Of a stretch of DNA of 64,000 nucleotides, positions 24,138 through 36,165 are shown piece by piece. Below the pieces are notes generated by a model. It was not told the DNA's origin, searched no databases, and saw only the letters and a program-made list of their open reading frames with translations. Origin of the DNA: Ehretia macrophylla. Its lineage: Eukaryota; Streptophyta; Magnoliopsida; Boraginales; Ehretiaceae. The stretch covers positions 63,995,850 through 64,059,849 of the forward strand of contig CM075770.1 in assembly GCA_037974665.1 (NCBI GenBank). Reading direction: 5' to 3'. A program made the position numbers and the translations under genes. Numbering within the stretch: the stretch's first letter is position 1; each line of letters opens with the position of its first letter.

Positions 24138-25700
24138 CCTGCAAAAATTCACGGGTAAGAAAATCAGGAAGAGAATTATTATTCCCTTTAATATAATCAA
24201 TATCAAAATCAAAAGGTGCAAGATTAGCTTGCCATCTCGCAAACATTTGTTTGGAAACATCATGTTTAAAATCTTTATTGAACATATATTTTGCTGCTTG
24301 ACAATCTGTTTTTATCAAAAACTTTTGACAATATAAATCATCTTGAAATTTTAACACACATTTAACAATCGAAAGAATTTCTTTCGCAACAGTCGCATAT
24401 TTTTGTTGACTATTATTCCATTTTCCTGAATGAAATCGAACAAGATATTCTTGTTTTGTTTCTGGTTGGACTTGTTTTAAAATTCCTCCAAAACCAATCT
24501 CTGAAGCATCTGTTTCAACAATTTTATTCCATGTAGGATTAACAAGCATTAAGCAAGGCAAATTTTTAACCTTAGTTTTAATTAACTTAATTTTTTCAGT
24601 ATGAACATCTGTCCATGGTCCTGGTTTCTTTTTGAGTCTATCATATAGGATAGCAGTATCAGTAGCAAGATTTTTATAATATGGTAGAATATAATTTAAG
24701 CTACCAAGAAATCTCTGTAATTGAGTTTTATCAGTAATTTGATCAAAAAATTTAGAAGCAAATTCAATACTTCTATTAATAGGAATAATCTTTCCTTTTT
24801 CAATATTATGACCAAGAAATCTGACATTAGTTTGAAATAAAAGCATTTTTGGTTTGGAAATAACAAGACCATTTTGTATAACAATTTTCTTAAATATAGC
24901 AAGATGTTTAAAATGTTGTTGTATGTCTTTAGAAAAGACCAAGATATCATCAATATATACGATAATAAAATCGCTAAAAGGAATAAATATTTCATTCATA
25001 ATATTCTGAAATTCAGAATGAGCAATTTTTAATCCAAATGGCATAACATTCCATTCATAATGTCCAATGGGAACAACAAAAGCAGTTTTATATCTGTCTT
25101 TTTCACTAATCTGTATCTGCCAATATCCAAATTTAAGATTAAATTTTGAGAATATTAATGCATTATGCAATCGATCCAAAAGATCTTTCTTATTAGGAAT
25201 AGGATATCTAATCCATTTCAACACTTTATTAAGTGGTTTATAATTTATAATAAGTCTAGGATTACCTCTTTCTTGTTCTGCATGTTTATTGACATAAAAA
25301 GCAGTACAACTCCATGGAGAGTATGATTTTCTAATAAGATGCTTATCTATAAGATTAGCTATTTCTTTTTTACATAAATCAAGATATTCCTGATTCATCT
25401 GACAAGGATGAGCCTTAGTAGGAATCATTTTCTCATTAAAATCAATTTCATAAGGTAAAGAAACAATATGCTTCTTTCTATCCCAAAAAGCATTTGGGCG
25501 GTCATTACAAGTTTGTAAAGAAAAATCATGAGTAAGATGTTTAATCTTATCCTGTAATTTAGGGTTTTTCAACATATTATCAATATTATTGATATTTATC
25601 TCATGTTTTAAGAAATTCAAATGTGATTCCTTAGCTTTCATTAAATTAGCTATCTGGCCTAAGATTTTCTCTCTAGGTTCAGTAATAAAACGAAATATCA
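24124..25700 (-). pseudogene. pararetrovirus reverse transcriptase and RNase H
   Basis: RT motifs seen on minus: NPRLIINYKPLNKVLKWIRY, SKFNLKFGYWQIQI, MPFGLKIAHSEFQNIM and catalytic YIDDILVFSKD near 24927-24960; then RNase H motifs VETDASEIGFGGIL near 24490-24530 and IKTDCQAAKYMF. The YxDD with FGYWQIQI is characteristic of Caulimoviridae and differs clearly from the Ty3/gypsy RT at 1890-2560. This enzyme copies pregenomic RNA. Confidence 0.95.
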
Positions 25701-25745
25701 CAGGTTCTTTATTATAAGTTCCTGTTATTCCATGATTGTCTATGC

Positions 25746-26150
25746 CTAATATTGCATAATTTCATTTATAAAAGGAGTTCCTAAAATTATAGGACACGTC
25801 ATATTTTCAATTAAAAGAAAACTAGTAGATATACAAACTTTTTTATAACATATAAATGACTGAGGTAATTTATATTTAACCCTTAATTTTTCTCCTGATG
25901 CAGAAGAAATAGAATGAGCAGTTTTCTCGAAATACTGAGTTGGAATTAATCCTTCCTGTATGCAATTAAGATCAGCACCAGAGTCAATCAAAGCAATCAT
26001 ATCTTTAATCATATGATTTGGTTGAATAAGTAAATTAATTCTAACCAACCATTTTTGCGTAGTAATAACCTTCAATATATTAAGAAGATTTAAATCTACC
26101 ATAGTATCTGGTAAAGTATTAGAGGAACTAGGTTCCTGATGAACAAACAT
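25746..26150 (-). pseudogene. pararetrovirus aspartic protease
   Basis: Active-site motif ALIDSGADLNCIQEGLIP lies near 25950-25995 on minus, followed by a hydrophobic ILGTPFI motif near 25770, as in the pepsin-like protease that lies between coat protein and RT in Caulimoviridae. Confidence 0.88.
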
Positions 26151-26679
26151 ATCAATTGTTCTTTAATTAATTGATTTTCTTGTCTAAGATCATTGATCTG
26201 ACTTTGAAGTTTATTAACCTCCTGTTTTAATTCATAATGAGTGATAGGAATATTTTTCCCCTTTTTATCATTTATTTGATGAATAACATCATTAATATTA
26301 TAACCCTGTTTTGAACTAAAAATCTGTTCTATGAGTTTTTCAACCGAATTTTCTTTGGAATAATGTTCCAAAATCTTTAATTTTAAAGAATCATCTTTAA
26401 TATCTTCTAATAGTTTTAAAACATCTAACCACTTATCAGCAGTAATCATATTGACTTTTAAATCATCAAATTGAGATAATATCTTATAATATTCATCATC
26501 AATATTATTATCTTTACAAGCACATGGAGAATCCTCCTTAGAAGATATATTATTAACTTAATCAAAAGAAGATTCATTATCTGAGCTATCTGAGCTAGAA
26601 TTAGACAAATTGTCTTTTTCAGTAAGTAATTTTGCCAATTGTTCTTTAGTGTGATCATCAAGATCTAAAGCATTTATCT

Positions 26680-27960
26680 TCTTTCGGAATTGCCGACATT
26701 TATTAGCATAATGACCTTTTTTACCACATCTATAACACGTGGGAATAGGCTTAGGCTTAGGTTTATATCATTTTCTTTCATTTCTCTCTCTTCTTTTTCT
26801 AGCTTTCCGCTTATATTTAGGAGATGTATAATATTCCTTAGGCTTTTTAGGCACTTTAGACTTAGTAAGTCTACTAGTAGATGGAAGTTCCATCGCAAAT
26901 TGTTCACAAAATTGACCTAGTGTCTGTCTATCTGTCAGACCTTGTTTCTTAGTCTGATAGTTTAATTTAATCTGATTGCAAAGATCTAATCCTTCTTTGA
27001 CACATACACCTATTAATTCACCATTAGTGTACATATTGTAAACAATATTATTGTTTGTATCTTTGATTAAGACTTTTCTAATTTTTTCTGCAAATTATGC
27101 AGGTAAACCATCAACAAATTGTGCCTTCCATTGACTATCACTAGCTTCTGGAAGTTCAAAAACTCTAGAAAGAAAAACATCTTTATACCATCTAAAAGAT
27201 GTGAGAGTAGGACAACGTAAATTACGTAATAATGTCCTAGTTCGATCATAACTAGTAATAAATTGACTACAAAAATGTTCAAGAATAGTAGCACACATTG
27301 TGTAAACAGCATTAGAAACTATAATACCATTTTCTTCTCTGGTGGCTTGAGCAATTTCTTGTCTCATTTCCAATGTAACACAATTATCAAACTAGCCTTT
27401 TAATTGACCAGACAATCCAGATAATATAGCTTCACATATCACTGGTTCTTGATTACCAACTTGTTTACAAATCTGAGCATACATAAGCATGCGTACAACA
27501 ACTGTTTTAATTTGTTTATCAGTCATACCATCTATATTCCATTCATAAATAGTACGATGATCAAAACTAGCATTTTTACTAAAATTAGTAGTATCTTCCT
27601 CATATAAAAGTTCCTGTGGAGTAGGACGAGGATAATAGTACCTATTATTCTTAGGTTTACTAGCAAATTTACTAGATCCTCCCCTTTCTATTTTATTTAC
27701 TTCCTCTGAAATATTCATTATTGATGATTTATTTTGAGGAATTAATTCATCTTCTGACTGAGAACTGTCAGAATTAATCTGTGTAGATCTATCAGACCCT
27801 AGGTCAGACAATAATCTAATATGTAAATGAACTAAATTTTTATTAATCAAATTGTCAATTTTTGACTCAGGATCCATCTTAAATCCTTCTAATTTAGGAG
27901 CAGGTTGAAAACCTATTTTCTTAGCTTGAGAAGAAGATGTTTCTCCTAATTTCAATTTTC
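26680..27960 (-). pseudogene. pararetrovirus coat-protein region with CCHC zinc knuckle
   Basis: A zinc knuckle CYRCGKKGHYANKC is readable on minus at about 26695-26740, preceded by a strongly basic stretch (YKRKARKRRERNERK), the typical end of a caulimovirid coat protein. Upstream, motifs such as TIYEWNIDGMTDKQI and QFVDGLP belong to the core capsid region. Broken. Confidence 0.85.
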
Positions 27961-27999
27961 CTGTATCCTGGAGTGTTATCTTTGGAGATTTCTGTTTTA

Positions 28000-28840
28000 A
28001 AGAATCTAATATTTGATTGACTTTTTTTTTCTAAAATAAGTAATCGTTCTCCTACAATTTGTAGAGTACAATTAGTATAATTTCCTTGTTGAACAAGAGA
28101 GTTAAAATCCTGTATCATAACAGAAGCATTACCATTTTCAAATAATTTTAGAAAAACTTTATATTCAATTTGAAAATCATCTTTTCCAATAATTAATGGT
28201 TTAGTAGGGGGAAAACAGATTTTTCCTTGTTACCTTGGACATCAGTCCATTCTCTCTCTATTGTATTAATAGAAAAAGAAATATAATGATCAATAAACCA
28301 AGGAACAAATTTATAAATTTTTTGTTCTTTTCTCATAAAATCATAATATTGATTTTTAATATTTTGCCATTGGGTTTTATCAAAAGATGAAGAAATCCAT
28401 TCCCGAATAGGTTGCCAGTGAGCATTTAAAAATTCATTGTTAACATAAGTTTTTTCCCTGCTTCCAGGACAAAAAGTGAGTTTGGTTGTCATCATACGTG
28501 AAAACTCATTTCAGATGGAGTAATATCCTTCTTATTAATTCCATGAGGAATTTGATTATGTGAAATTCTTATCGCATCTATCTTTTCGGGTTGAACTATT
28601 TCACCATCTTCAAATGGTGGTTTAAACCTATCTATTTCCTTATTAGGATATTCTCTAATATAAGAAGTAGAGGCTCTTGATGACTGAGGAAATTCCACAA
28701 TCGGAGATATATAAGAGTGATTCGATGAAAAAGACCTAATTAATGAAGGTTCTTGTTTAAATCTAAGGAAAACATCACCTTCAGTTGTTTGAACAACTTC
28801 AGATAAATCTGATTGAATTCTAGGTTGACCAGGAGCCACC
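28000..28840 (-). pseudogene. pararetrovirus ORF1 region between movement and coat proteins
   Basis: A region of ORF1 with serine-rich and charged stretches (for example FSSNHSYISPIVEFPQSSRA) and a segment with WQPIREWISSSFDKTQW. I recognise no catalytic motif. It sits where petuviruses and florendoviruses have the linker between movement protein and capsid. Confidence 0.6.
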
Positions 28841-28849
28841 TTTTCTAAT

Positions 28850-29590
28850 TTTCAATTTTCAGGAAAGTCTATTTCTTCCCATTTAATCATTCTTCTAGTA
28901 GTAATTTTTGATTTAAACAAATTAGTCTCTATCATAACTGTTGTTCCAGCTTCATCCTGTAATTTACAGTTAGGGTTCAAAGTATGTAGAACCTTATAAT
29001 AAATTCTATAACAGATACTCATAGTTTCTGAGTGAGGCATATAATTATATCCTCTAGTTTTTACATATAAAGTAACAGCTTCTCGTATATTTCTATCAGA
29101 TAAAGAAAGCTGTAAATTAGGACGAACATTAAAATAGACTGGTCCATATGCCAGACTAGACTGAGTTATTCCCATTAAAGATTGTCTCCAATCTAGGTTC
29201 CTAGCATCCCTAAGAACTGCAATAAAACTTTCATTTAATCCTCCTAATGTAAGAGGCTTAAAGGCTATTTGAATTAAACCTATATGCAAATAATTATGCG
29301 TAGAATCATGACGCAAAATATCATCATTAGACAATAATTTAATTGTTAACTCATCATCTTCCATAGGGATTGATTGTTCAACAGTCTTAACAACATGCTT
29401 AAGACCCATATTTTCAAACATACCGTATTGGTAAATAGTATTGGGCTGCACATATGGAATAGTCCATTTATTTAACAAATCTAATTGTTTTGGAAGATCA
29501 TATTCTTCCTTTTTAGCAATCTTTATATTATTTTTCTTTCTGAATGTAGAAAGCATGATTAAAATTGCCGTATTGTCTGCTTCCAACCAT
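28850..29590 (-). pseudogene. pararetrovirus movement protein (30K superfamily)
   Basis: Shows the core of the caulimovirid movement protein: HNYLHIGLIQIAFKPLTLGG, then AVLRDARNLDWRQSLMG, QSSLAYGPVYFNVRPN and LSLSDRNI. These proteins line plasmodesmata for cell-to-cell spread. Its position at the 5' end of ORF1 separates this element from LTR retrotransposons, which lack it. Confidence 0.9.
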
Positions 29591-29621
29591 GTTTACTCTA
29601 AGTAACCTATAAAAGGCTCCA

Positions 29622-29635
29622 TGGCTCTGATACTA
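29622..29635 (-). other. tRNA-Met primer-binding site of the pararetrovirus
   Basis: On minus the sequence TAGTATCAGAGCCA matches the plant virus tRNA-Met binding site TGGTATCAGAGCCA with one difference. It lies within about 16 bp of the right end of the insertion. Confidence 0.88.
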
Positions 29636-29956
29636 CAAGGAGGCCCAGGTACTGATGAAAACGATCGATTTTGGGCTCCAAAAAGGGCACAACGAGCAAG
29701 CTGGAAACCCCCGTCGTAGAGCCCTCGGAGAGCTTTACAACGGTATACTGTGCGCTGCGTAACTCCTTACGGATCAAAAGTTATGGGCACCGGAGCGACG
29801 GAGACCTGGTCACAAGCCCTACGCCCTCGGTTTGCTGGCCCAGCCTCCACGTGAAGCGAAGTTGTCTTGCCCAAGGTGCCGTGTGATTCGATAAGAGAAA
29901 TGTGGTGGATAAAGTATATTGGCAATCCTAGCCGGAGCAAAAAAAAATTGAAAAGG

Positions 29957-30075
29957 GGGGTTCAACACAAGGACTTCCCAAGGGGTCACCCATCCTATTA
30001 CTACTCTCGCCTAAGCACGTTTAACTTCAGATTTTTGATGGGATCCGGTGCATTAGTGCTGGTATGATCGCACCC
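29957..30075 (-). rRNA. 5S: 5S rRNA gene L22
   Basis: First gene right of the pararetrovirus. Full length with about nine substitutions, including box A. Confidence 0.92.
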
Positions 30076-30631
30076 GTCATGTTGAGGGCAAAATTCCTTA
30101 ATGTGTTAACAGTTCATAGTCCCAGCCTAGAGAGATGGCCCATTCAGAAGGCCCAATGGGCTTAACGACAACCCATCCGCTTCAACAACGCAGCATCCTT
30201 GCAAGTCGTGATATCGACGCGTTGTAGGGCCCCCTAATGTCCCGTAAGTAAGGTTGTCATCCTTTTAACAGCTCACGATGTACGATCCGGGATGGAAAAA
30301 CCGTACAAAAATAGAAAAGTGGCCCGAAACTAATGAAAACGTTCGATTTTGCGCTCCAAAAGGGCAGAGTGAGCAAATTAGCTGCCCCTGTCGTAGACTC
30401 TCGGAGAGCTTTGCAACGGTATGCTGTGCGCTGCGTAACTCCTTACGGATCAAAAGTTATGGGCACCGGAGCGACGGAGACTTGATCACAAGCCCTACGC
30501 CCTCGGTTTGCTGGCCCAGCCTCCACGAAAAACAAAGTTGTCTTGCCAAAGGTGCCGTGGGATTAGATAATAGAAATGTGGTGGATAAATTATCTTGGCA
30601 ACCCTAACCGGAGCAAAAAAAATTGAAAAGA

Positions 30632-30750
30632 GGGGTGCAACACCAAGACTTCCCAGGGGGTCACCCATCCTAGTACTATTCTCGCCCAAGCACGCTTAAC
30701 TTCGGAGTTCTGGTGGGATCCGGTGCATTAGTGCTGGTATGATCGCACCC
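30632..30750 (-). rRNA. 5S: 5S rRNA gene L23
   Basis: Full-length copy with about four differences, shared in part with L14, L17 and L30 (CTGGTGGG, ACTATTC on +). Confidence 0.94.
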
Positions 30751-31307
30751 GTCATGTTGAGGGCACAATTCTTTTATGTGTTAACGGTTCACAGTCCTAG
30801 CCTAGAGTGATGGCCCATTCAGAAGGCCCAATGGGCTTAACGACAACCCATCAGCTTCAACAACGTATCATCCTCGCAAGACGTGATATCGAAACATTGT
30901 AGGCCCTCTAATGTCCCATGAGTAAGGTTGTTGTCCTTTTAACAGCTCATGACGTACGATCCGGGACGGAAAAATAGAGCTAAAGAAGAAAAGTGGCCCG
31001 AAACTATTGAAAACGTTCAATTTTGGGCTCCAAAAATGGGAACAGTGTGCAAATTGGCTGCCCCCATCGTAGAGCTCTCGGAGTGCTTTGCAATGGTATG
31101 CTATGCGCAATGAAACTCCTTACGGATCAAATGTTATGGGTACCGGAGCGAGGGAGACCTGGTCACAAGACCTACACCCTCAGTTTGCTGGCACAGCCTC
31201 CACGAGAAACGAAGTTGTCTTACCCAAGGTGCCGTGGATTCGATAATAGAAATGTGGTGGATAAAGTATCTTGGCAACCCTAACCGAAGCAAAAAAAATT
31301 GAAAATG

Positions 31308-31426
31308 GGGGTGCAACACGAGGACTTCCCAGTGGGTCACCCATCATAGTACTACTCTCGCGCAAGCACGCTAAACTTTAGAGTTCTGATGGGATCCGGT
31401 GTATTAGTGTTGGTATGATCGCACCC
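31308..31426 (-). rRNA. 5S: 5S rRNA gene L24
   Basis: Full-length copy with about eight substitutions, several in box A and IE. Confidence 0.92.
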
Positions 31427-31984
31427 GTCATGTTGAGGGAACAATTCATTTATTTGTTAACGGTTCACGGTCCCATCCTAGAGAAATGGCCCATTCAAAA
31501 GGCCCAATGGGCTTAACGACAACCCATCCGCTTTAACAACGCAGCATCCTCGCAAGACGTGATATCGATACGTTGTAAGGCCCTCTAATGTCCCCCGAGT
31601 AAGTTTGTCGTCCTTTTAACAGCTCACGACGTACGATCTGGGACTGAAAAATAGAGCAAAAGAAGAAAAGTGGCACGAAACTGATGAAAATGTTCGATTT
31701 TGGGCTCCAAAAATGGTACAGCAAGCAAGCTAGCTGCCCCCGTCGTAGAGCTCTTTGAGAGATTTGCAATGGTATGCTGTGTGCCGCGTAATTCCTTACG
31801 GATCAGAAGTTATGGGCACTAGAGCGACGGATACCTCGTCACAAGCCCTACGCCCTCGATTTGCTGGCCCAGCCTCTATGTGAACTGAAGTTGTCTTGCC
31901 CAAGGTGCCATGGGGTTCGATAATAGAAATGTGGTGGATAAAGTATATTGGCAACCCTAACCGAAGCAAGAAAAATCAAAAAGG

Positions 31985-32103
31985 GGTGTGCAACACGAGG
32001 ACTTCCCAAGGGGTCACCCATCCTAGTACTACTCTCGCCCAAGCACGCTTAACTTCGGAGTTTTGATGAGATCCAGTGCATTAGTGCTGGTATGATCGCA
32101 CCC
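31985..32103 (-). rRNA. 5S: 5S rRNA gene L25
   Basis: Near full length. The 3' terminus carries a GTGTGC variant shared with L26, and about five substitutions are present. Confidence 0.91.
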
Positions 32104-32662
32104 GTCATGTTGAGGGCACAATTCCATTCTGTGTTAACGGTTCACAGTCCCAGCCAAGAGAGATGGCCCATTCAAAAGGCTGAATGGGCTTAACTACAAC
32201 CCATCCACTTCAACAACGTAGCATTCTCGCAAGACGTGATATCGACGCATTGTAGGGTCCTCTAATGTCCTGCGAGTAAGGATGTCGTCCTTTTAACAGC
32301 TCATGACGTACGATCCGGGATGGAAAAACAGAGCTAAAGAAGAAAAGTTGCATGAAACTAATGAAAACTTTTGATTTTTTCCTCCAAAAAAGGGCACAGC
32401 GAGCGAGCTGGCTGCCACCGTCGTAGAGCTCTCGGAGAGCATTTTAACGGTATGCAATGCGCTGCGTAACTCCTTACAGATCAAAAGTTATGGGCACCGG
32501 AGTCATGGAGACCTGGTCACAAGCCCTATGCCTTCGGTTTGCTGGCCCAGCCTCCACATGAAGCGAAGTTGTCTTACCCAAGGTGTCGCAGGGTTCGATA
32601 ATATAAATTTGATGGATAAAGTATCTTGGCAACACTAACTGGACCAAAAAAAATTGAAAAGA

Positions 32663-32781
32663 GGTGTGCAACACGAGGACTTCCTAAGGGGTCACCCATC
32701 ATAGTACTACTCTTGCCCAAGCACGCTTAACTTCGGAGTTCTGATGGGATCCAGTGCATTAGTGCTGGTATGATCGCACCC
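32663..32781 (-). rRNA. 5S: 5S rRNA gene L26
   Basis: Near full length with the same altered 3' terminus as its neighbour L25, and about six substitutions. Confidence 0.91.
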
Positions 32782-33338
32782 ATCATCTTGAGGGCACAAT
32801 TCATTTATGTGTTAACGGTTCACAGTCCCAGCCTAGAGAGATGGTCCATTCAAAAGGCCCAATGGGCTTAACGACAACCCACACTCTTCAACAACGCAGT
32901 ATCCTCGCAATACGTTATATCGACACGTTGTAGGGCCCTCTAATGTCCCACGAGTGAGGTTGTCGTCCTTTTAACATCTCATGAATTACGATACGGGACG
33001 GAAAAATAGAGCAAAAGGAGAAAAGTGACCCGAAAGTGATGAAAACGTTCAATTTCGGGCTCTAGAAAGTGCATAGCAAGCAAGCTAGCTGCCCCCGTTG
33101 CAGAGCCCTCGATGAGCTTTCCAACAGTATGCTGTGCACCGCGTAACTCCTTACGGATTAAAAGTTATGGCACCAGATGCGACGGAGACCTAGTCACAAG
33201 CCCACGCCCTCGGTTTGCTGGCCCAGCTTCTATATGAAGTGAAGTTGCCTTGCCTAAGGTGCCGTCAAATTCGGTAATAGAAAAGCGGTGGATAAAGCAT
33301 CTTGGCAAGCCTAACCGGAGCAAAAAAAATTGAAAAGG

Positions 33339-33457
33339 GGGGTGCAACACGAGGACTTCCCAGGGGGTCACCCATCCTAGTACTACTCTCGCCCAAGCAC
33401 GCTTAACTTCAGAGTTCTAATGGGATCCTATGCATTAGTGCTGGTATGAACGCACCC
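33339..33457 (-). rRNA. 5S: 5S rRNA gene L27
   Basis: Full-length copy with about five differences, all in the 5' half of the gene. Box C is intact. Confidence 0.94.
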
Positions 33458-34014
33458 GTCATGTTGTGGGCACAATTCCTTTATGTGTCGACGGTTCACA
33501 ATCCCAGCCTAAAGAGATGGCCCATTCAAAATGACCAATGGGTTTAACGACAACCTATCCACTTCAACAACTTAGCATCCTTGTAATACGTGATATCGAC
33601 ACGTTGTAGGGCCCTCTAATGTCCTGCAAGTTAAATTGTCATCCTTTTAACAGCTCAAGACGTACGATCCGGGATGAAAAAGCAGAGGAAAAGAAGAAAA
33701 GTGGCCCGAAACTGAAGAAAACGTTCGATTTTGTGCTCCAAAAAGGGCACATCAAGCAAGCTTGCTGCCCCGTCGTAGAGCTCTCGGAGAGCTTTGCAAC
33801 GGTATGTCGTGCGCCATGTAACTCCTTATGGTTCAAAAGTTATGGGCACCGGAGCGACGGAGACCTGGTCACAAGCCCTACACCCTCGGTTTGCTGGCCC
33901 AGCCTCCACGTAAAGCGAAGTTGTCTTGCCCAAGGTACCGTGGGATTCGATAATAGAAATGTGGTGGATAAAGCATCTTGGCAACCCTAACCGGAGCAAA
34001 AAAAATTGAAAAGG

Positions 34015-34133
34015 GGGGTGCAACACGAGGACTTCCCAGGGGGTCACCCATCCTAGTACTACTCTCACCCAAGCACGCTTAACTTCAGAGTTCTGATGGG
34101 ATCTGGTGCATTAGTGCTCGTATGATCGCACCC
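34015..34133 (-). rRNA. 5S: 5S rRNA gene L28
   Basis: Full-length copy with about four differences. Box C is intact. Confidence 0.95.
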
Positions 34134-34692
34134 GTCATGTTGAGGGCACAATTCCTTTATGTGTTAACGGTTCACAATCCCAGCCTAGAGAGAAGGCCCA
34201 TTCAAAAGGCCCAATGGGCTTAACGACAACCCACCTGCTTTAACAACGCAGCATCCTCACAAGACGTGATATCGATGCTTTGTAGGGCCCTCTAATGTCC
34301 CGCGAGTAAGGTTGTCCTCCTTTTAACAACTAACGACGTACGATCCGGGACTAAAAAAGAGAGCTAAATAAGAAAAGTGGCTCAAAACTGATGAAAACAT
34401 TCAATTTTGGGCTCCAAAAAGGGCACAGCGAGCAAGCTGGCTACCCTCATCTTAGAGCTCTCGGAGAGCTTTCCAACGGTATGCTGTGCGCCGCGTAACT
34501 CCTTACGGATCAAAAGTTATGGGCACCGGAGCGACGGAGACCGGTTCACAAGCCCTACGCCCTCGATTTGCGGGCCCGGCCTGCACGTGAAGTAAAGTTG
34601 TCTTGTCCAAGGTGCCGTGGGATTCGATAATAGAAATGCAGTGGATAAAATATCTTGGCAACCCTAACCGGAGCAAAAAAAATTGAAAAGGG

Positions 34693-34811
34693 GGGGTGCA
34701 ACACGAGGACTTCCCAGGGGGTCACCCATCCTAGTACTACTCTCGCCCAAGCACGCTTAACTTCGGAGTTCAGATGGGATCCGGTGCATTAGTGCTGGTA
34801 TGATCGCACCA
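34693..34811 (-). rRNA. 5S: 5S rRNA gene L29
   Basis: The best-preserved copy of the left array: one substitution (near position 41) and one base missing at the 5' end. Confidence 0.95.
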
Positions 34812-35369
34812 TCATGTTGAGGGCACAATTCCTTTATGTGTTAACAGTTCACAGTCCCAGCCTAGATAGATGGCCCATTCAAAAGGCCCAATGGGCCTAA
34901 CGACAACCTATCCGATTCAACAGCGCAGCAACTTCGAAAGACAGGATATCAATGCGTTGTAGGGCCCTCTAATGTCCCGCGAGTATGGTTGTTGTCCTTT
35001 TAACAGCTCACGACGTACGATCTAGGACCGAAAAACAGAGCAAAAATAGAAAAAGTGGCCCAAAACTGATGAAAACGTTCGATTTTCGGCTCCAAAAAGG
35101 GTAAAGGGAGCAAGTTTGCTACCCCTATCGTAGAGCTCTTGGAGAGCTTTGCAACAGTATGCTGTGCGCCGCGTAACTCCTTACGGATCAAAAGTTATAG
35201 GCGCCGGAGCGACAGAGACCTGGTCACAAGCCCTAGGCCCTAGGTTTACTGGCCCAGCCTGCACGTGAAGCGAAGTTGTCTTGCCCAAGGTGCTGTGGGA
35301 TTTGATAATAGAATTGCGGTGGATAAAGTATCTTGGCAACCCTAACCGGAGCAAAAAAAATTGAAAAAG

Positions 35370-35488
35370 GGGGTGCAACACCAGGACTTCCCAAGGGGTC
35401 ACCCGTCCTAATACTATTCTCGCCCAAGCACACTTAACTTCGGAGTTCTGGTGGGATCCGGTGCATTAGTGCTGGTGTGATCGCACCC
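35370..35488 (-). rRNA. 5S: 5S rRNA gene L30
   Basis: Full-length copy with about eight differences. Shares CCTAATACTATTC and CTGGTGGG (+) with L14 some 18 kb away. Confidence 0.92.
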
Positions 35489-36046
35489 ATCATGTTGAGG
35501 GCACAATTCCTTTATGAGTTAACGGTTCACAGTCCCAGCCTAGAGAGATGGTCCATTCAACAGGCCCAATGGGCTTAACGACAACCCATCAGCTTCAACA
35601 ACGCAGCATCCTCACAAGACGTGATATCGACGCGTTGTAGGGCCCTCTAATGTCCCGCGAGTAAGGTTGTCGTCCTTTTAACAGCTCACGACGTACGATC
35701 TGGGATGGAAAAATAGAGAAAAAGAAGAAAAGTGGCCCGAAATTGGTGAAAACGTTTGATGTTGGGCTCCAAAAATGGGACAGCGAGCAAGCTAGCTGCC
35801 CACGTCGTAGAGCTCTCGGAGAGCTTTGTAACGGTACGCTGTGTGTCGCGTAACTCCTTACGGATCAAAAGTTATGGGCACCGGAGCGACGGTGACCTGG
35901 TCACATGCCCTACGCCCTCGGTTTGCTGGCCCAGCCTCCATGTGAAGTGATGTTGTCTTGCCCAAGGTGCCGTGGGATTTGATAATAGAAATGTGGTGGA
36001 TAAAGTATATTGGCAACCCTCACCGGAGCAAAAAAAATTGAAAAGA

Positions 36047-36165
36047 GGGGTACAACACAAGGACTTCCCATGGGGTCACCCATCCTAGTACTACTCTCGC
36101 CCAAGCACGCTTAACTTTGGAGTTCTGATGGGATCCAGTGCATTAGTGCTAGTATGGTCGTACCC
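36047..36165 (-). rRNA. 5S: 5S rRNA gene L31
   Basis: Full-length copy with about nine substitutions, two of them in the first nine nucleotides. Confidence 0.91.

Larger units (their letters stand above)
22057..29651 (-). mobile_element. endogenous pararetrovirus (Caulimoviridae, florendovirus/petuvirus-like), whole-length but broken
   Basis: A 7.6 kb AT-rich block interrupts one 5S spacer. On minus, in order, it holds a tRNA-Met primer-binding site, a 30K-type movement protein, a coat-protein region with CCHC zinc knuckle, an aspartic protease, RT plus RNase H and a separate second ORF. There is no integrase and no LTR. That set is diagnostic for Caulimoviridae. Movement protein first in a long ORF1, with a second ORF starting at the end of ORF1, matches florendoviruses and is close to petuviruses. 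Both ends carry the 10-bp direct repeat GGCCCAGGTA. It is an old fossil with about ten interruptions. Genus is an inference. Confidence 0.93.

Noticed and set aside
24000-26920. Plus-strand open frames within the pararetrovirus (for example near 23986-24336 and 26690-26920).
   Set aside because: They are antisense to well-supported viral domains and encode low-complexity peptides.
29622-29635. tRNA-like match at the pararetrovirus end, and the similar one at 39839-39850.
   Set aside because: Only 12-14 nt complementary to the tRNA 3' end are present. These are primer-binding sites and not tRNA genes.
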